The position numbers were made by a program, and so were the translations under genes. From Brienomyrus brachyistius (Eukaryota > Chordata > Actinopteri > Osteoglossiformes > Mormyridae): a stretch of 64,000 bases of DNA. Of the stretch, positions 23,025-36,535 are shown in pieces. Below the pieces are notes generated by a model, which was not told the origin of the DNA, made no database searches, and saw only the letters and a list, made by a program, of their open reading frames with translations. The number at the start of each line of letters is the position of its first letter. Within the stretch, counting starts at the first letter, position 1. The stretch covers positions 21,453,254 to 21,517,253 of the forward strand of contig NC_064555.1 of assembly GCF_023856365.1 (NCBI RefSeq), read 5' to 3'.

Positions 23025-23115
23025 CCGTCTCTGCGGAGGACAGGAGAGGCCAGCGTGGAAGGTGTGCTCAACCAACTTGTCCTAGAACACCTGCAGCTGG
23101 CTCCCCTACAGTGGG
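23025..23115 (+). CDS. TRAPPC9: TRAPPC9 internal exon C (starts after a U12-type AC acceptor)
   Basis: The exon opens with CCG (Pro) right after GTAC at 23021-23024. It encodes [17 protein letters not shown] followed by [13 protein letters not shown], 30 residues plus one base (G) of the next codon, then the donor GTGAGT at 23116. Joined to exon B the protein reads ...VWSI then [10 protein letters not shown], matching my recollection of human TRAPPC9 (RI then P-S/A-LKRSGEASVEG). Family knowledge places about 130 more residues after LQW, and none of them is visible downstream. The next exon therefore lies beyond the window. Its 91 nt are not divisible by three. Confidence 0.95.
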
Positions 23116-23920
23116 GTGAGTGTGCTTCTGTGTGTGTGTGTGTATGTGTGTCCGCGTGTGTGCATGCGCACGCACCCCCTGCCCTCCCCAGCACCACTCC
23201 TCAGATCCACAAGGTAAGTGGTACGGCAGCGACCCCATAGCATCTGAAAATCGCCAAGGAAACAGGTGCTGCCTTGGACCCACTGGGGGGGGGGGTGGGG
23301 GTGCTGTCCTGGCTCCTTCTGGATCCTAAAGCTGGCCCCACACCTTGTATGGAAGCAGAAGTCCACACCTTTCATCTCAGGCCATGTTTTTATTTGCATC
23401 AGTAATAGGCCCTCTGGTGCATTAGCTAGCGGTGATAGGCAAACAGGGGAATGTGTGAAGTGATACGAGTGGGGGGGTGGGGGTCCACCATCTGCAGCCC
23501 ATCCTCATAAATGATAGTGGATTTATCGCAATGGGCCCTGCTTCATTGGGTCGCTGTTTTAATTAGCTGCTCTATTCTGTCCTGCTTTCTGCCGAAGACC
23601 ATCTGCGGCTCTGTGGCCGCGTTGTCTGTCGCTGCCGATTACGGTGCCCTTCGCCGGGTAAATGGTGGGCTTAGAGCTTGGATCCGGTTCACGGTTCCTC
23701 GGGATTCCCTGGATTTTCCGCAGAATGTCGCCAAAACGAGCTTTCCGTTGTACTGTGTGTTCGTTTGTTGTGATCCCCCTAACTGGAACGCTCGCCTCCC
23801 TGAACAAGCGCATGAAGCTGAGGCCGGTGGTTTTCATGAACTTAATGCATCACACTGAACACGTGGAGGTATTTTTAGGCAGGCATGTAAAAGTGCTGCT
23901 CTTTAAAGAACCTGGTCTGG

Positions 23921-24030
23921 TGGCTAGAGTGGGCGGAGCTGTTGCCTCTCAGCTCCAGGGTCACAGGTCTGAATCCCAGCCTGGCTGTGTTTTCTGTTCA
24001 TGCCCCCATCCCAATGCCCTTTGCCTCTTC
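23921..24030 (+). repeat. tRNA-derived SINE fragment
   Basis: GTGGCTAGAGTGGGCGGAGC resembles an A-box head, and GGTCTGAATCCCAG (about 23966-23979) resembles a B box, with the GTTGCCTCTCAG segment typical of fish tRNA-SINE heads between them. The 3' part is diverged. Confidence 0.5.
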
Positions 24031-24493
24031 AAAAAGGTGGGTGGCTGGAGCCTTGCAGAAATGGGCCCTGAGCCTGACCTGTCTGGAGTGCGGTAGTAGG
24101 ATGTGTTTCATTTGGAGAGATGTGATGTTATAATTGCTCTGTGATTAAGCAGCAATCTATAGCACCCTAAGCTTCATATGAGGATCGGCATGATTAAGAT
24201 CCCTCAAAATTAATTAGCCATGCATCTGCTTTGGTCAGTATTTAACTGTAATGACAATGTGGTTTTAATGTCAGATAAATCAGTGTCTTATCAGATTTTA
24301 ACATGGGAGGAGGATATTTGTATTGTAAGTTTTTTCAAATGTAAAGTTTTCAATAGTGTATCTGGACTGCAAAAATAGACATTTGAGATGGAGGACAGAC
24401 ACAGAAAATGCGGGTGATGTCGTCACACAGTAGGTAACATGGTGACCTCATCTCTGCAGGGCAGTTTGAGTCTATGCCCCTGGCTCTGTGCGT

Positions 24494-24540
24494 GCGTGCC
24501 TGCATGCCTACCTACCTGCGTGCGTGCGTGCGCGCGCATG
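24494..24540. repeat. Alternating purine-pyrimidine tract (GTGC/CCTA rich)
   Basis: Imperfect TGCG and CCTA units ending in GCGTGCGTGCGCGCGCATG. The last 20 or so bases strictly alternate purine and pyrimidine, a sequence class known to favour Z-DNA. Confidence 0.8.
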
Positions 24541-25383
24541 TCGCATTTCCTCCAGACACTCCATTTACCTCCCGCGGTTCAAAGACCTGTGGTTCAGCTG
24601 GGCTGCTGATTGGTGTCTCTGAATCCCTGGCCTGTGTCTGTGTGATGTGACAGGCATCCTGTTCACCATGCCCCCTGCCTTGTACTCAGTGCTTTCTGGA
24701 ATGGGCTCCAGGCTATATGTGGTCCTTCATTGGGTAAGTGTTTCTGGGAAAGGAGAATCAATGAATGAATGAAAAAATATCAGATGTGGAGAATCGGGCA
24801 TCAAGGCTGAAAGCAGCTCTATCAGTGGTAAGTTGAATATTTTTCCTCGTCTGCCCAGAGTTCCTTTTATAATCCAGACACCTGGTATGGTTTCTCCTGC
24901 TGTCTTGTTTTTATTAATACCCCTTTGCTACCTGCAATACCTGTTTGGATCTGTACCTCATAGAATTACTGAATTCCACAATTTCACCATGATGTAAACC
25001 TGAATGAAGAAGCATGGTCCTGCTGAGCGAGATTGATGATCTCACGATGGTCTCCTTAGCGCCCCCTGCTGTTTGAGTTGTGGTAATGGGCCCGTTGTGC
25101 GTGGAAGGGGAGAAATATGTTCTGCAGGAGTGGCGAGTCTTGGCAAGCATTCTGATATCCATCCCTAATTCATGCAGGACAGCAATTGTAGAAGTTCAAG
25201 TACTAACTTTATTTTGGTAGAAGTTATGGTCAGAAATGCAAACAGTACACGCATGACCTAGCTGACGTCCTCCTCACTTGCTGACCGCGGTAGGCTAATG
25301 ACTCAGTTTGCCTCTACCAGCTGTAGCCAATGTGCGAGAATGTTTACGGAACCGTGTGACACTGCTCTTTACTAATAACCGGT

Positions 25384-25615
25384 GGGTGTATTGAGGGGTG
25401 GGGTGTAGCAGTGAATGACAAGTGCACCAAGGGGCATGGTCTAGCAATGGAAGGTTTTTGAGGGGTCAGATTTAGCAATGAAAAACAGGTTGGTTGTGAG
25501 GCAGGGACCAGCAATGAATGACCGGTATGTTGATGGGGCAGAGTCTAGCATTGAATGACAGGTTTCTTGATGGGGAAGAGTCTAGCAGTGAATGACAGAT
25601 TTGTTGAGTGGCAGA
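25384..25615. repeat. Diverged tandem repeat, ~40-45 bp unit, about 5 copies
   Basis: Copies share the core AGCAATGAATGACAGGTTTG (variable) followed by TTGATGGGGCAGAGTCT. Successive cores occur near 25410, 25443, 25483, 25510, 25551 and 25588. Sequence drift suggests an old minisatellite. Confidence 0.75.
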
Positions 25616-27674
25616 GACAGGATCAGTACAGCAGGGAAAGTCATCGTGCAAAATAGAGGAAGCCTCCTTAACATATGAAGGGTGGAGCTCGGAGCAAACA
25701 GAAGCATGCTCTGAGAATGATCTCATGATCTCAGAAGGTCTGGCTGGTGCTGAGACTCTAGTCTCCATCATAAGCAGCAAAGCAAAACAGTTGTGTTCTG
25801 TGTGCACAGTTTGATGGAGGGGTTAAGTCAAAAAATCCCCGGTGAGTACACCCTCCCTTTCCCAGTGTGATAAATTAGATCAAGGTGTGCTTTTTTTCTA
25901 CACTCATTTGTTTAACATTCCCTGTTCTCTCCTAAAGAATGTTGTTACCAAGGTTAATGAAGGGGAAATTTTGTAGATGGTAATCTTCTTGTGTACCCTG
26001 CTATAGCGAGCTCTTTGCCAGAAGGTTTCATTAGCCATTAATGCATAAGTGAACTCATTAGACTATAAGTGCAATTTCTTGGAAATTGATTATAATAATT
26101 GTAGTACTACTGCCAACAACATGGTAGTACCAACAGAGCCGCTCCAGTAACTTTAATTTAAGTGGTACAGTCCGCATCTCCCCCAGGGGGGTTGGAGATG
26201 GAATGCCATGTTGATCATGTGAGGTGCCACCTGCATATGCAGGGCATCCGCTATGAAGGAACGTTCCCAAAACACTTCTGGAGTGTCTCCTTCGCCTCAT
26301 CCCGTTTCCTGCCTTTCGAGGGAAAGCTCACTGCTTCTCCAGCCCGTCTGGCCCACCCGACGGTTCCCCAGGTCCAGAAGCACGCAGCCTGGTGCTGGGT
26401 GGCCTGCCTGTGTCACCTTTCATTCCTGGGTCCCAGTTCTGCTCTACACCCTGCCCTCGCCACCTTCCCGGCTCATGGTGCCAATCAGCATGTCCTCATC
26501 GATTGGTCCTGAATAACGCCCGGCTACCTTGTTTTCGTTCTTCAGGTCAGTCGGATTACAGAGTTACTGCTTTGGTTTTTACCAAACACATGTAAGGACA
26601 CATCAAGAAACAATTTAACTAGAAACAAGCCTCACTAGGCAGAGACTGTCCTTAAGTAGAACAATTGTTTATATGAAAATGAAAATTGTGGACTTTAACA
26701 TGTTAGATGATGCAACAAAAAATTACATCTTGTTTAAAAAGAAATCACTAATTAAAACTGTTATTAAAAATAAATTCTCCCCATGCTTCATAAACATTAT
26801 GTTCCTAAGCTTGATCCAAATCCATTTCTTTCCCTCCTATACGATGGTTGTGTTGCTTGAAGTATTTTTAAGGTGTTTCGTTTTGTTGCTTTTACTTGAG
26901 ATCACTGTAGAAAATGAGCATTAACTTAGTAGCCACATAACCCCCAACCTTAGCAGACTGTTGTTTGATATTGTATGATGAGACAAACATAGTTCAGTTC
27001 ATTTTCCGATGACGATATATTGAAAAGCAGTATAATATAACGGTGGCATGTAAAAAGGTGTTATTCTTTGATTATGTTCAAAGGATATGTTGAAGGAATA
27101 ATTCACTTCACAGATTTAATCGCGGATGGATATGACTCAGTATGGAATGATCACCTTTTACTTAGATCAGTCCACGTCCATGTTAATTCTTTGTGATGTT
27201 TAGAAGGTATATTTTTGTAAAGCTCAAGATGTATGTATAATTATTTCCCTTTGTTATGTATTTGGGTGAGTGAGATGGTAACAGTGGCATGAAAGCTGGC
27301 CTGGCATCGTGTGCAGTGTGTCCCCTGCCTGGTGCCTTGGGCATCCCCACGCTGAATACGCTTTATAGTTACATGGTCTTTATTATCATTCTAACAATTA
27401 CAATGAAACTCAGTGTGTGTGACTCCCCAGTGATGCTCTGAGGTACATATAAATATCAAGGCCAGAAAGATTAACCAGATTAAGTTAAATAAATAAATAA
27501 CCAAGAATGGGAAGTGCTAAGAATATAAAATATAAAAATAGGAGGATATGAAAGAGGCAGAGAAAGTGACTGTGCTTTCGATATACAGCAACCTGTTTCA
27601 TAAACATACACGTTACGACATGAATGTAGTATGACGTAAGCGTGTATTACAATGTGCATCAATACGAGTGTGTG

Positions 27675-27697
27675 TATATATATATATATATATATAT
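27675..27697. repeat. (TA)n microsatellite
   Basis: About 11 TA units, preceded by a short GTGTGT. Confidence 0.95.
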
Positions 27698-29489
27698 GTA
27701 ACCTACGCAAATGTGCATTATTTCAACCAAGGTCTGACAAAGCAGCTGGAAGATGGACACAGGAATTAGCCATGCATTGACAGGTATTAATTTCAGTATT
27801 TTAATCTGCTTCATGCCCAGTGGTTGAATAATTGCGATTCATTTCTAATTTGATTTAGTCTTTTCGAAATTAACATCACTTTTATTTGCCAATTACCTTG
27901 ACAGTGATGTTCTAGGACGTTTTTTTCCTGATGCCGGTGTCGCACAGAGAAATTTACGCACGTGGAGGCGTGCATAAAAATGAAAGGCATGCCAATGAAG
28001 AAACAAATAGAATGAGAATGTAAGCGATATGGATGATGGATGTGCAGGGGCCTGTGCGGGAAAAGCTGATCTGAGCAGGTGATTGCGGAGGGAAGTGCTC
28101 TGTACCGTGGGAAGGCATGTCAGGCTCAGGTGGAAGTGCAGCCTGTGGATCAGTAGCGCTTTAGCGCCGAGTCAGCGAGTTGGGGAGGTTCACAATGGTT
28201 ACAACTTACCTTTGCTAACTCACTATAATAAAAATGCACAGTGGATTCGTTTTGCATTTTATAATTTACCGAAAAGGTTAATCAAAACTATTGCTGTTCA
28301 AATTACATTCGCATATGTGTATTCAGACCCTGAGTGTTTTTTTTTCTTCTTTATTTCATGCCTAATGTCTTCCGAGGCGTTTTGAACCGCCGTATGCACA
28401 GTGCCCTCTGTTAGTATGCTCACATCTTCAGCTGCTCTCAGTCCTGCATTTGTGGCCACTGTATTCCAGTGGCTGAGAGGGTTCCTGGGGCAGGTTGGCA
28501 GCCAAGGGGGTGAGTGTACGAGTACGTGTGACGACGGTGCATAAGCGCAAACACAATCATATGGACATCGCTTTTTTCACAAAGATGCAAAAATGAAACG
28601 GCTTCACTTGAAATGTCCTTTGTAACCCCAGTGACACTTGATGATGTTTGAAATTTCTTTATGCGCTCCAGAACATTAGCAGTCCTTTTATTGGTAGGCC
28701 TCCTTTCCATCCTCCTTCCCGATCCCCAGCAATAATACTCTATCCTGTATTACCATAGCAACTATCTTTTTTTCTTTCTTTTTTTTTTTTAAATGATTCT
28801 GATGATTTCTTTAGTTTTTGGGTTAAAATTACAACAGCTGTGTACTCCCTGGTCAGCTGTGTATGCACAGTCGGGAAGGGGGCACTCTCAGTTAGCTACT
28901 ATAAAAAGGTTGGAGGTAGGGGGTCCCTCTCTGGGTGGTCCCAGATATGACCGCAAGATTGATCAGATCCTCAAAATATTTTCTGGATTTTGTTGCAGAT
29001 CATCAATTAATTTCTCTAAGGCATGGGCAGTGTTTGGGGGGGTGGGGCAGTGCCAATTAGCAGGACCGGCAGTGCGCCATGTTCTCTGCCGGCACTTGGC
29101 ACCTTTACATAAGCGGTTTCTTGGCACTCTACAGGTAGACGAAATAATAGGTTGTTTGCGTGTCAGATACGTGCATTAACACACAAGGTAAGCAGGATGC
29201 GAACATCAAACCCCTCTTAGGCTCTAAGGGTAACAGCTTTGAAATTTGCATTAACCACATGTAACAAAGTTATTCTGGGTTATACCTTAACGAGACGGAG
29301 CTGTGATGGTCCACGGTAAGCAGAATAACATGCATTATCAGCACTATATCTAGGTTTAACAAGGCAATATTTCATTTGCAAGCCTGTAGACAATTGTAGT
29401 CTGCATTGAGTAAACTAATTGGAAGGAAGAACATTCTGTTGCTTCTTAAATCTTTTTTTTTTAACCAGCTGGTCATTTCCACCTGTCCC

Positions 29490-29690
29490 TTTCCATGTTT
29501 CTGGGATGAAATTGCTGTAGTATGTCATTGACTGCAGGCGATGAGATATATAAGTTTTCCTGAAGCTCCAGAGGGTATCTGTCAAGTCCTGCTGCTTTTC
29601 CCCAGGGCTCTGATTTGATGGCCTCCCAGATGTCCTCAGGAGTTAAGGGCACATTTAAGGATGTCTGATCATGTGACCTTGGGAAGAGCT
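29490..29690 (-). pseudogene. LINE-1-like reverse transcriptase fragment
   Basis: On the minus strand one uninterrupted frame over about 29555-29660 reads LNVPLTPEDIWEAIKSE, then GKAAGLDRYPLE. This resembles the N-terminal reverse-transcriptase segment of L1-type elements (pattern LTxEEIxxAIxxLxxGKSPGPDGFPxEFY). Flanking sequence has lost its frame. The usual G-P-D-G is changed to G-L-D-R, consistent with decay. Confidence 0.55.
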
Positions 29691-32600
29691 ATCCTATGTG
29701 AACAGGATGACAAACCTGTGCTCAGAGTAATGAAGGGGTTCACTTCTTAGTCATGGCATCTGTAGAATTTTTATAGATCTTTCATCCCTGTCTTTTTCCA
29801 GTTGGAAAGCAAGACATTTGTTAGTGTACTTTGTGTAAATCCCTATTTAGTTTTAATCTTGCATTAGTCAGTAAAGTCATTTGTTTGCTTTTGGAACTGT
29901 TTATAGTGTTCTTGGTACATTATGTCAGCCTCTAGATTTTTCTGAAAGCATCCAGAAAGAGATGAACCATCCCCATAAGGTGGCATTGGTTTTGAGTGAG
30001 ACAGGTGCATGCTGATTTAATTTCAGGAGAAATAGTTACCATAGTCAGTTGGGGATTAGCATTACTGCTTGCCTCCTGGCATTTTTCTTTCTGCATTTTT
30101 AGTCCATCTAGAGGAAATAATTAGAAAAACTCTTTGCAACACCGTGTGTCTGACGTATTTGCTGTAATTTTAGAGCCTATTTCCGAAAAATAAACGGAGG
30201 TAAAATGAATATATTGAGAAAGTTTGTAATGGAGCTAAAACTCAGCCAGCCGTCTCATGCGAGGTCACATGACACCTCCCAGTCTTATCCATATTCATTG
30301 CAGAAATTCAGCAGCATTTGCACTAAACGAATAAGTACATTGGATGTCGGGTTTGTCTCTGTATGTCGGTTTTCTTGAGTCACGCAGTCTGACTTAAGGA
30401 ATACCTTCTGATCACACTGGATGGTGGTTTATCTTGGTAATGGTGCCGTCGTTATATTACAGTTACAGCATAACTGCGCAGATCTGAATAATTAGCTGGG
30501 CTTTTTAGGAAAAGTAAATTAAGTTTTTGATCTTGTGTTAATTAACACAATGCGGGAAGGTTGGATGTAAAGTGAAGCGTGAGGGATGCCTAGGAGGGTG
30601 GCGCCGATTCTCTCATTAGTTTGCCGACAACAGGGCAGAGCACCTGGGACAACCCACAGTGTCTCCCGTCGTGCAGCTTATTTAGCTGAACAGCGCTCTC
30701 GCCACCTTGCACCTGCAGGGGGCAGCATTACAGGGTCACCTGAAGGACAAGTGATCAGTTACCAGTCAGACTACACCTGTTTTAAGTGCAGGTCAGATTT
30801 GCGATAAAAAGAGGTTTTTAGATGGTAATGATGAAATATCTTTGGTATTTACAACCATTTAAATCTTATATCTTTATCTGTCCCGCTTTTTCCTTGTTCC
30901 TATTGCAAAGCCAGTTAAATGCATCCTTTGGTGCGCCCGTAACAGCCCTGTGAAGCAACCCAAGTCTCAAACGTCATGACTGGCAGGACAAAGCAATTTC
31001 CTGTTGTCTTCCCCTGCATTGTCTGCAAGACACTTGAGGATTCTATTTACTCTGAGTCTCTCCATCTTGCAGCCTGTCAGTCATCGTCCGAGAAGTTTTT
31101 TTTTCTTTCTTTTTTTTTTATTTTTAACGTGTTTTGTCATTTGAGATTCCATAAAACTTTTATTGACTTTGATGTCTAAAGATCCCGCTTGTTGAAGGGC
31201 CGGATTATGATTGATGGCATGGCGTAAACACAAAGCTGATGGTGAACAACGGAAGTTCATTTAAATAAGACAATTCAGATACAGAAGAGCCTGTCGGAGG
31301 CCGCTGTAATTAAAGCAGTCACCGGTCCATGGCTTTCTGCTGAGGTGATGTCGATCGATGGTTTTGGTAGGATTTGAAGTTGTCCTGCTGTGTGTTTGCT
31401 TTGGTAAGTTGTAAGTAAGGTGCACAAGGACCCGTCGCTGTTGTCAGAGATGGGATCTTAATTGTTGGGTAATAGGGAACAAACCATTATTAACAATTCA
31501 GTTTAGTTGCTGCTTAACTCCTTCCCTCACTTCGACCACCCCAGGAGAGGAGCCTCGACTCCCCGTCCGCAGAAGGGTGGAGCTTGCCTCTGATCAGTAG
31601 TAATCCTGCCCACATGAGTGGCACATGGGGGGCTGGTGGCTGTACGTGAGGCTGCTGACTCACCAACTGGCTGGCTCATTAGGTATGATGAATGACTGAA
31701 GTTGCGGGCTCCGTCGAGGGGATGGCGTCCACCTCACGATCTTATGAGTCACGCTATGAGGGCTTGCCAGAGCCGCTACTGCTAGGGCCACCGCGCTCCT
31801 CAATACTTCATTACTTGACTCAGCAAGATCAAACTTTTGAAGAATATAAGAAATAATACCTAATTTGTGTCTGCGTGACATAGAAGCCTTATGGTGAGGG
31901 AAGTATTTAATATACAAGAAGGATATGGCTGCAAAGGGCTAGCTAGCTGTCCCTCTCCATGGGGTATTAAAATCCTGCCTTATTTGGCCAATTGACAAGC
32001 CGTTTTCCATTAGCTGAGTAGCTTGTGGATAAGTGCCTGTCATTAATGTATGGATGGGGGATAAGATCGGATAACTCTGGTAATGCATTTGATATACAGC
32101 ACGTGCCAGGGCTCCCGGGGAGAAGCTTCACTTTACCTTTGCGGGAAAAAGCCCTTTGATTTCATTAGGTAACTGAAGATCGGTTTATTGTGAGCAGACA
32201 AACAATCGTTTTTAACGAGCATCATCGGATGCAGCTGCTGGTCCGGAGCCTGTCATGCCGTAAACGTGACACCATGTATTTTACGGTGATGCCAAGTCAC
32301 AACAGTTTGTGTTTTAACATGAGAACCACCACGACCTCCTTTAACTGCCAACAGCGACGTACTTCGGTGTATCACCCCTTTCATCACATTAACATACCAT
32401 TTACCCATCGAGAAAACGGGAGAGTCGTAACCCTCAAAAAGGCAGAGTTGCTGTCACCCCCCAAAAAAAATACCTGTAATATGGTTATGTTTGTCATAAG
32501 TTTTTTTGCTCTCTGATTTAAGTATTTGATAGAATTATCTTTTGAAATTAATCTTAATCCCACACTGATGATAAAGTAAAAGCCTTGCTTTAGCGTAAAT

Positions 32601-34531
32601 GCAAAAAGACCTGATTACTTTAATCGCTGTTACAGTTAGGTATGGGCGGTCTTATTTTTAAAAGATAGGTAATATTTTTCTCATATTCATTTTCTATTTG
32701 TTGGAGTACCAACGCAAAGGGAATGACAAGCCCCTTCAGCCAAAAACAGTGCATTTCACAGTTCATATCAGTTATAAAACACAGGGCTGCCAACTTGGGT
32801 CAGTTAGGTGGAGTGAGATTTTCAGTTTGAGGCCAGTCTGCACACACATGCACCCACATTTACATATTTGTAACAGTCTTATTACCTTGTCAATAGTCTG
32901 TAGGGTTTGCAAACTACTCCAGTGCTTTTGTTGTAGCTGGGTACAGTTTCATAATGGTATATATTTGCCAAAAGATTTCTTGTGTGAGCATGAGAGTCTG
33001 AAAGTATCACACAAGATGCGTGACAGTCGGAAATCCAACCATGTTGCAATTGTTTCCCGTCAATTTGTATAATAATTAACATTACACGTTTTAGCAACTG
33101 TATAAAGTAAACTTTGACAAACATGAAATCACCAGTAAACTATTTCTTTTTATCTAACATTTTATAAAATACATACTGCGTTTAGAAAATTTTTCAGCTT
33201 TACTATTTCTCGACAGAGCAACCACTCTATTAGGAACATTACGGCTTTGTGGTTTAGGGGTGTTAGATTGGCTACTGTTATTAACACTTAAACGACACAT
33301 TGGTGCAAACAGCAGGGCAGCATACGCCGAACTGCGTCTTACTTGGCGTAGGAAACGGTGGTTCCAGTGCTAATCATGATGACCGGGTCCTCATATGACC
33401 CTTATCCCAACTCTTACTCAAAGCGAAGAGTGGATGCAAAGCAACTGAACTCAGTTAATATAACAAATGTATGCCAGCAGATTCCGCAGCGTTCTTCTGG
33501 GACCGGCTGTTGAGCCGTAAAGCCCATTGATGTGTGAGCTGAGTTTGCGTTCTGGCTTTTGTGGTACGTCCCTGCAGACAGATCGGGCAGAGCAGAAGAG
33601 AACTGGCCGCATTTGGAACGTAGAAATGTGGAAACAGAGCAGAGCGGCAGTGCGGTGTGTCTCTCTAAAGCCAAGCTTTTGGGGTGGGGGGGGGGGGGGC
33701 TGCTATTATCCCACCTGCTGGTCTTTTCCTAACGTTCCCTCTCATCGCATTCCTTTATGTAACGATGGACCTCCAGCAAAGCAAGCGGCACCGGTGTGTG
33801 AGAGCCTGTTTTTCCGAAAACGATAATCTCAGCGCCGCCACAGCGGCTGTCGCATGGGAATTTTAAAGCTCGATGAAGCTGTAGTCAGATGGGTCACTTC
33901 AAACCCACCGCCTCCGCACTCCATGCCGGGACGCTAATAGACCAAAGGGGCAGCCGCCTTCATTAGGAATGCCCGTTATTTTCTAGTAGCCAGACACAGG
34001 AATGTGAAAAAGGCCGTGGGCCGATGCGAAGGGCGCCGTGATTGAGCGGACTGGAGGGAGACGGAAATGCCGCTCCTCTCAGGTATGACGGTAGCAGGTG
34101 AGCCAGGCCGATACGCTCCGCGGTGTCGCTGACGCATTCAATTTAAAGCTCAGAGTTCTATTTTTAAAGGTCATGAATGGATGGCTGCTAAAAATGAACG
34201 CTGAAAGTATTCCTCCGAAGCAAACACACATTTATTAAATGAGTTACTGTAGGAGCTCCTGTGCGCCTTGTACCTCCACATGTGGACTTTTCCTGAGTCT
34301 GTACTTCTCAAATATTGACCTCCGTGTGGGTGTTTTAATAACGGCTCCTCACTGCCCATCTTGACTTTCTTTAAACCCGTGGGTTGTTTCTCGATGCCCA
34401 CGAAGCTGGACGCTGGTCTCACAGCCCAACCTTCCCCTGGATGTGAAAGTGTAACATCCTCAGGTCGGCCAATGTGCCATCTGATTCTAATTGTCAGATT
34501 GATTACCGCGCCAGTATTTTAATTAAAACAC

Positions 34532-34972
34532 TGTTACGGTCCCAAACTAAGATTCAGGAACAACGTAACATAAGAAAAGGCCACAAACTCTACCCTTACT
34601 TCATAAGAAGCACAAACAACTTGCCTACCTCCCGACCAAATGTCCAGAAGCAGACACACGAATAGGTGAGTCTTCCAAAAACTAACTTGCTATACTAACT
34701 AAACCTAAACCAAAAGTGCAAAAGAATTTAGCAACCCGTCAAAGATCAACATATCCATAAAGGTAACTTAACAATAAATGATACCAAAACTATTACCAAA
34801 GGGTGCCAGCATGTCAGCCTGGGGTAACACCAAGGCGAGAGAGCCATCTTGGAACGAGGGTGGTCTTTATAGGCAGGAAGGCCTGCCCCAGCCGTTACGT
34901 AATCCAATCATCAACGTCCAATCGCCACCTACAGGACAAATTCAAACATACGTCAAATACAACCCCATAACA
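34532..34972 (-). mobile_element. LTR (441 bp) of a Ty3/gypsy-type retrotransposon
   Basis: Read on the minus strand it begins TGTTATGGGG and ends GGACCGTAACA, the canonical TG...CA termini. A TATAAAG box lies inside (+ strand CTTTATAGGC near 34866). Directly outside its start is a purine tract (minus strand GAGGGTGGGGG, 34973-34983), the expected polypurine primer site next to a 3' LTR. This defines it as the 3' LTR of a minus-strand element. No matching second LTR is present in the window. Confidence 0.8.
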
Positions 34973-34983
34973 CCCCCACCCTC

Positions 34984-35845
34984 AAAAAAAATAATAAATT
35001 GGGGTTTTAACAAAACACACATCCAATAGTATACAAAATATACATAAATAAAAAGATGAATATTTATCCATCTAAAAGGAAAATACATCGATACATAGAA
35101 TTCACCCCAATTTATTTACAAATTCTCACCTGGAGAACAAGTATAAGCGCAAGAAAGTTCTCACACCCTCGAATGTACTGAATATTGAGGTTAAAAGATA
35201 AGGCTCCAGCGCATGTAATGCTGGTTGTGATTACGCATCTGGTCCAAAACAAATGATGGATTATGATCCATATACCTAGTAACTGGTTGTATTGCACCGC
35301 CAATGTAGGCCTCAAAATGTTGGAGAGCCAACACCGGTGCAAGAGCTTCTTTTTCAGTAGTGGAATAAGCACGTCGACAAGCATTAAACTTGCGTGAGAA
35401 AAAACACGATGGATGTTCCAATCCTTCCTGACCATGCTGTACCGCGCTGGCCCCTACATCACTAGCATCCACTGCCAGGATAAAAGATAGAAAAAAATTA
35501 GGAGCGGGGAGTACAGGAGAAGTTCTTAGCAATGCTTTTACGGAATCGAAAGCCAACTGACTTTTCTTATTCAAACAACCATTTCGTACTAAGCAGGTCC
35601 GTTAGAGGTGCGGCAAATGCAGAAAAATTCCTACAGAACGATCTGTAAACCACAGTGGCTTGGCCGAACTCACACTTTGCCAGATTTATGGTAAGATTTG
35701 CATCAGACAGTCGTTCAAACACAGATTTTAAATGGACAACATGATCATACCAGGTGGCACTATAAACCACCAAGTCGTCCAGATACGTCCAGCTAGTATA
35801 TGATTAATCAACCTCTGAAACGGAGCTGGTATAACTGTCAATGCT
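34984..35845 (-). pseudogene. Ty3/gypsy pol remnant: reverse transcriptase end and RNase H
   Basis: Minus-strand frames show FQRLINHILAG and a YLDD catalytic motif (near 35770-35785, out of frame with the segment before it), then the RT C-terminal segment with NLAKCEFGQATVVY. The RNase H region (about 35190-35575) contains LAVDASDVGASAVQHGQ, FFSRKF and STTEKEALA. Frames change between blocks and there are stops. Only about 210 bp separate the RNase H end from the polypurine tract, so the integrase domain is missing. Gag, protease and the 5' half of RT are also absent. It is a dead, 5'-truncated and internally deleted copy. Confidence 0.85.
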
Positions 35846-36211
35846 GGGAGTCCCCGTATCGTCCTGGTATGAGGTGGCTGAACGTGGTTCTGTCGGTCTC
35901 CTTGCTGAGACGAGGGAGCTCCGAGGGTCGTTGTTACCGTCTCCCAGCGTGAACGCTGTGCACGCACATCCAGACCATCGGCGGAACGTTCAGATGGGGG
36001 TCACTGGCCCTGTGCCTCTGGAACATTCACAGTAACTCGAAGTTGGAGTGTCTGTGATTGAGTTGCTGATCGTGTTGAGGAGGAGGACAAGTTCTATGTA
36101 AGCAGAAAGTAGACGAGATTTTGTGTAGATGACCAGTTTGTTAACATAGGCCCTAGCATTTACACAGTAGTCTGGTGAGCCATGTGCTCTGTAAGGTCAC
36201 CTTTATACCAT

Positions 36212-36235
36212 ACACACACACACACACACACACAC
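36212..36235. repeat. (CA)12 microsatellite
   Basis: Twelve CA units. Confidence 0.95.
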
Positions 36236-36535
36236 GAACCCTCACCGCTCACCACAACTCCAAAGCCTTTAAGCAACAGGGCGGCAGCTGGAAGAAGGAT
36301 CCGTGTTTAGTGAACCGGAAAACGTTTGATTGTAAATGTGTCAGGGCCTCCATATACCAAAGACAACTTAGAGAACCTTTCTGACAAGAGAGTATCAGTG
36401 CTGAGTACCAGAATCAGCCCTGCTTTAGTGTTCCTAAGCCGGGCTCTTAGCCAGAACTGCTTTTGCGGGAATAATATCCAGTGCTGGTCATTTAATCTGG
36501 GCTTAGAAGTATAATATGGAAAGGATGCTTTAGTT

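Noticed and set aside
35728..35967. Upstream part of the minus-strand frame (about 35850-35967) as more gypsy pol
   Set aside because: No reverse-transcriptase resemblance beyond about 35845; the element appears truncated there.
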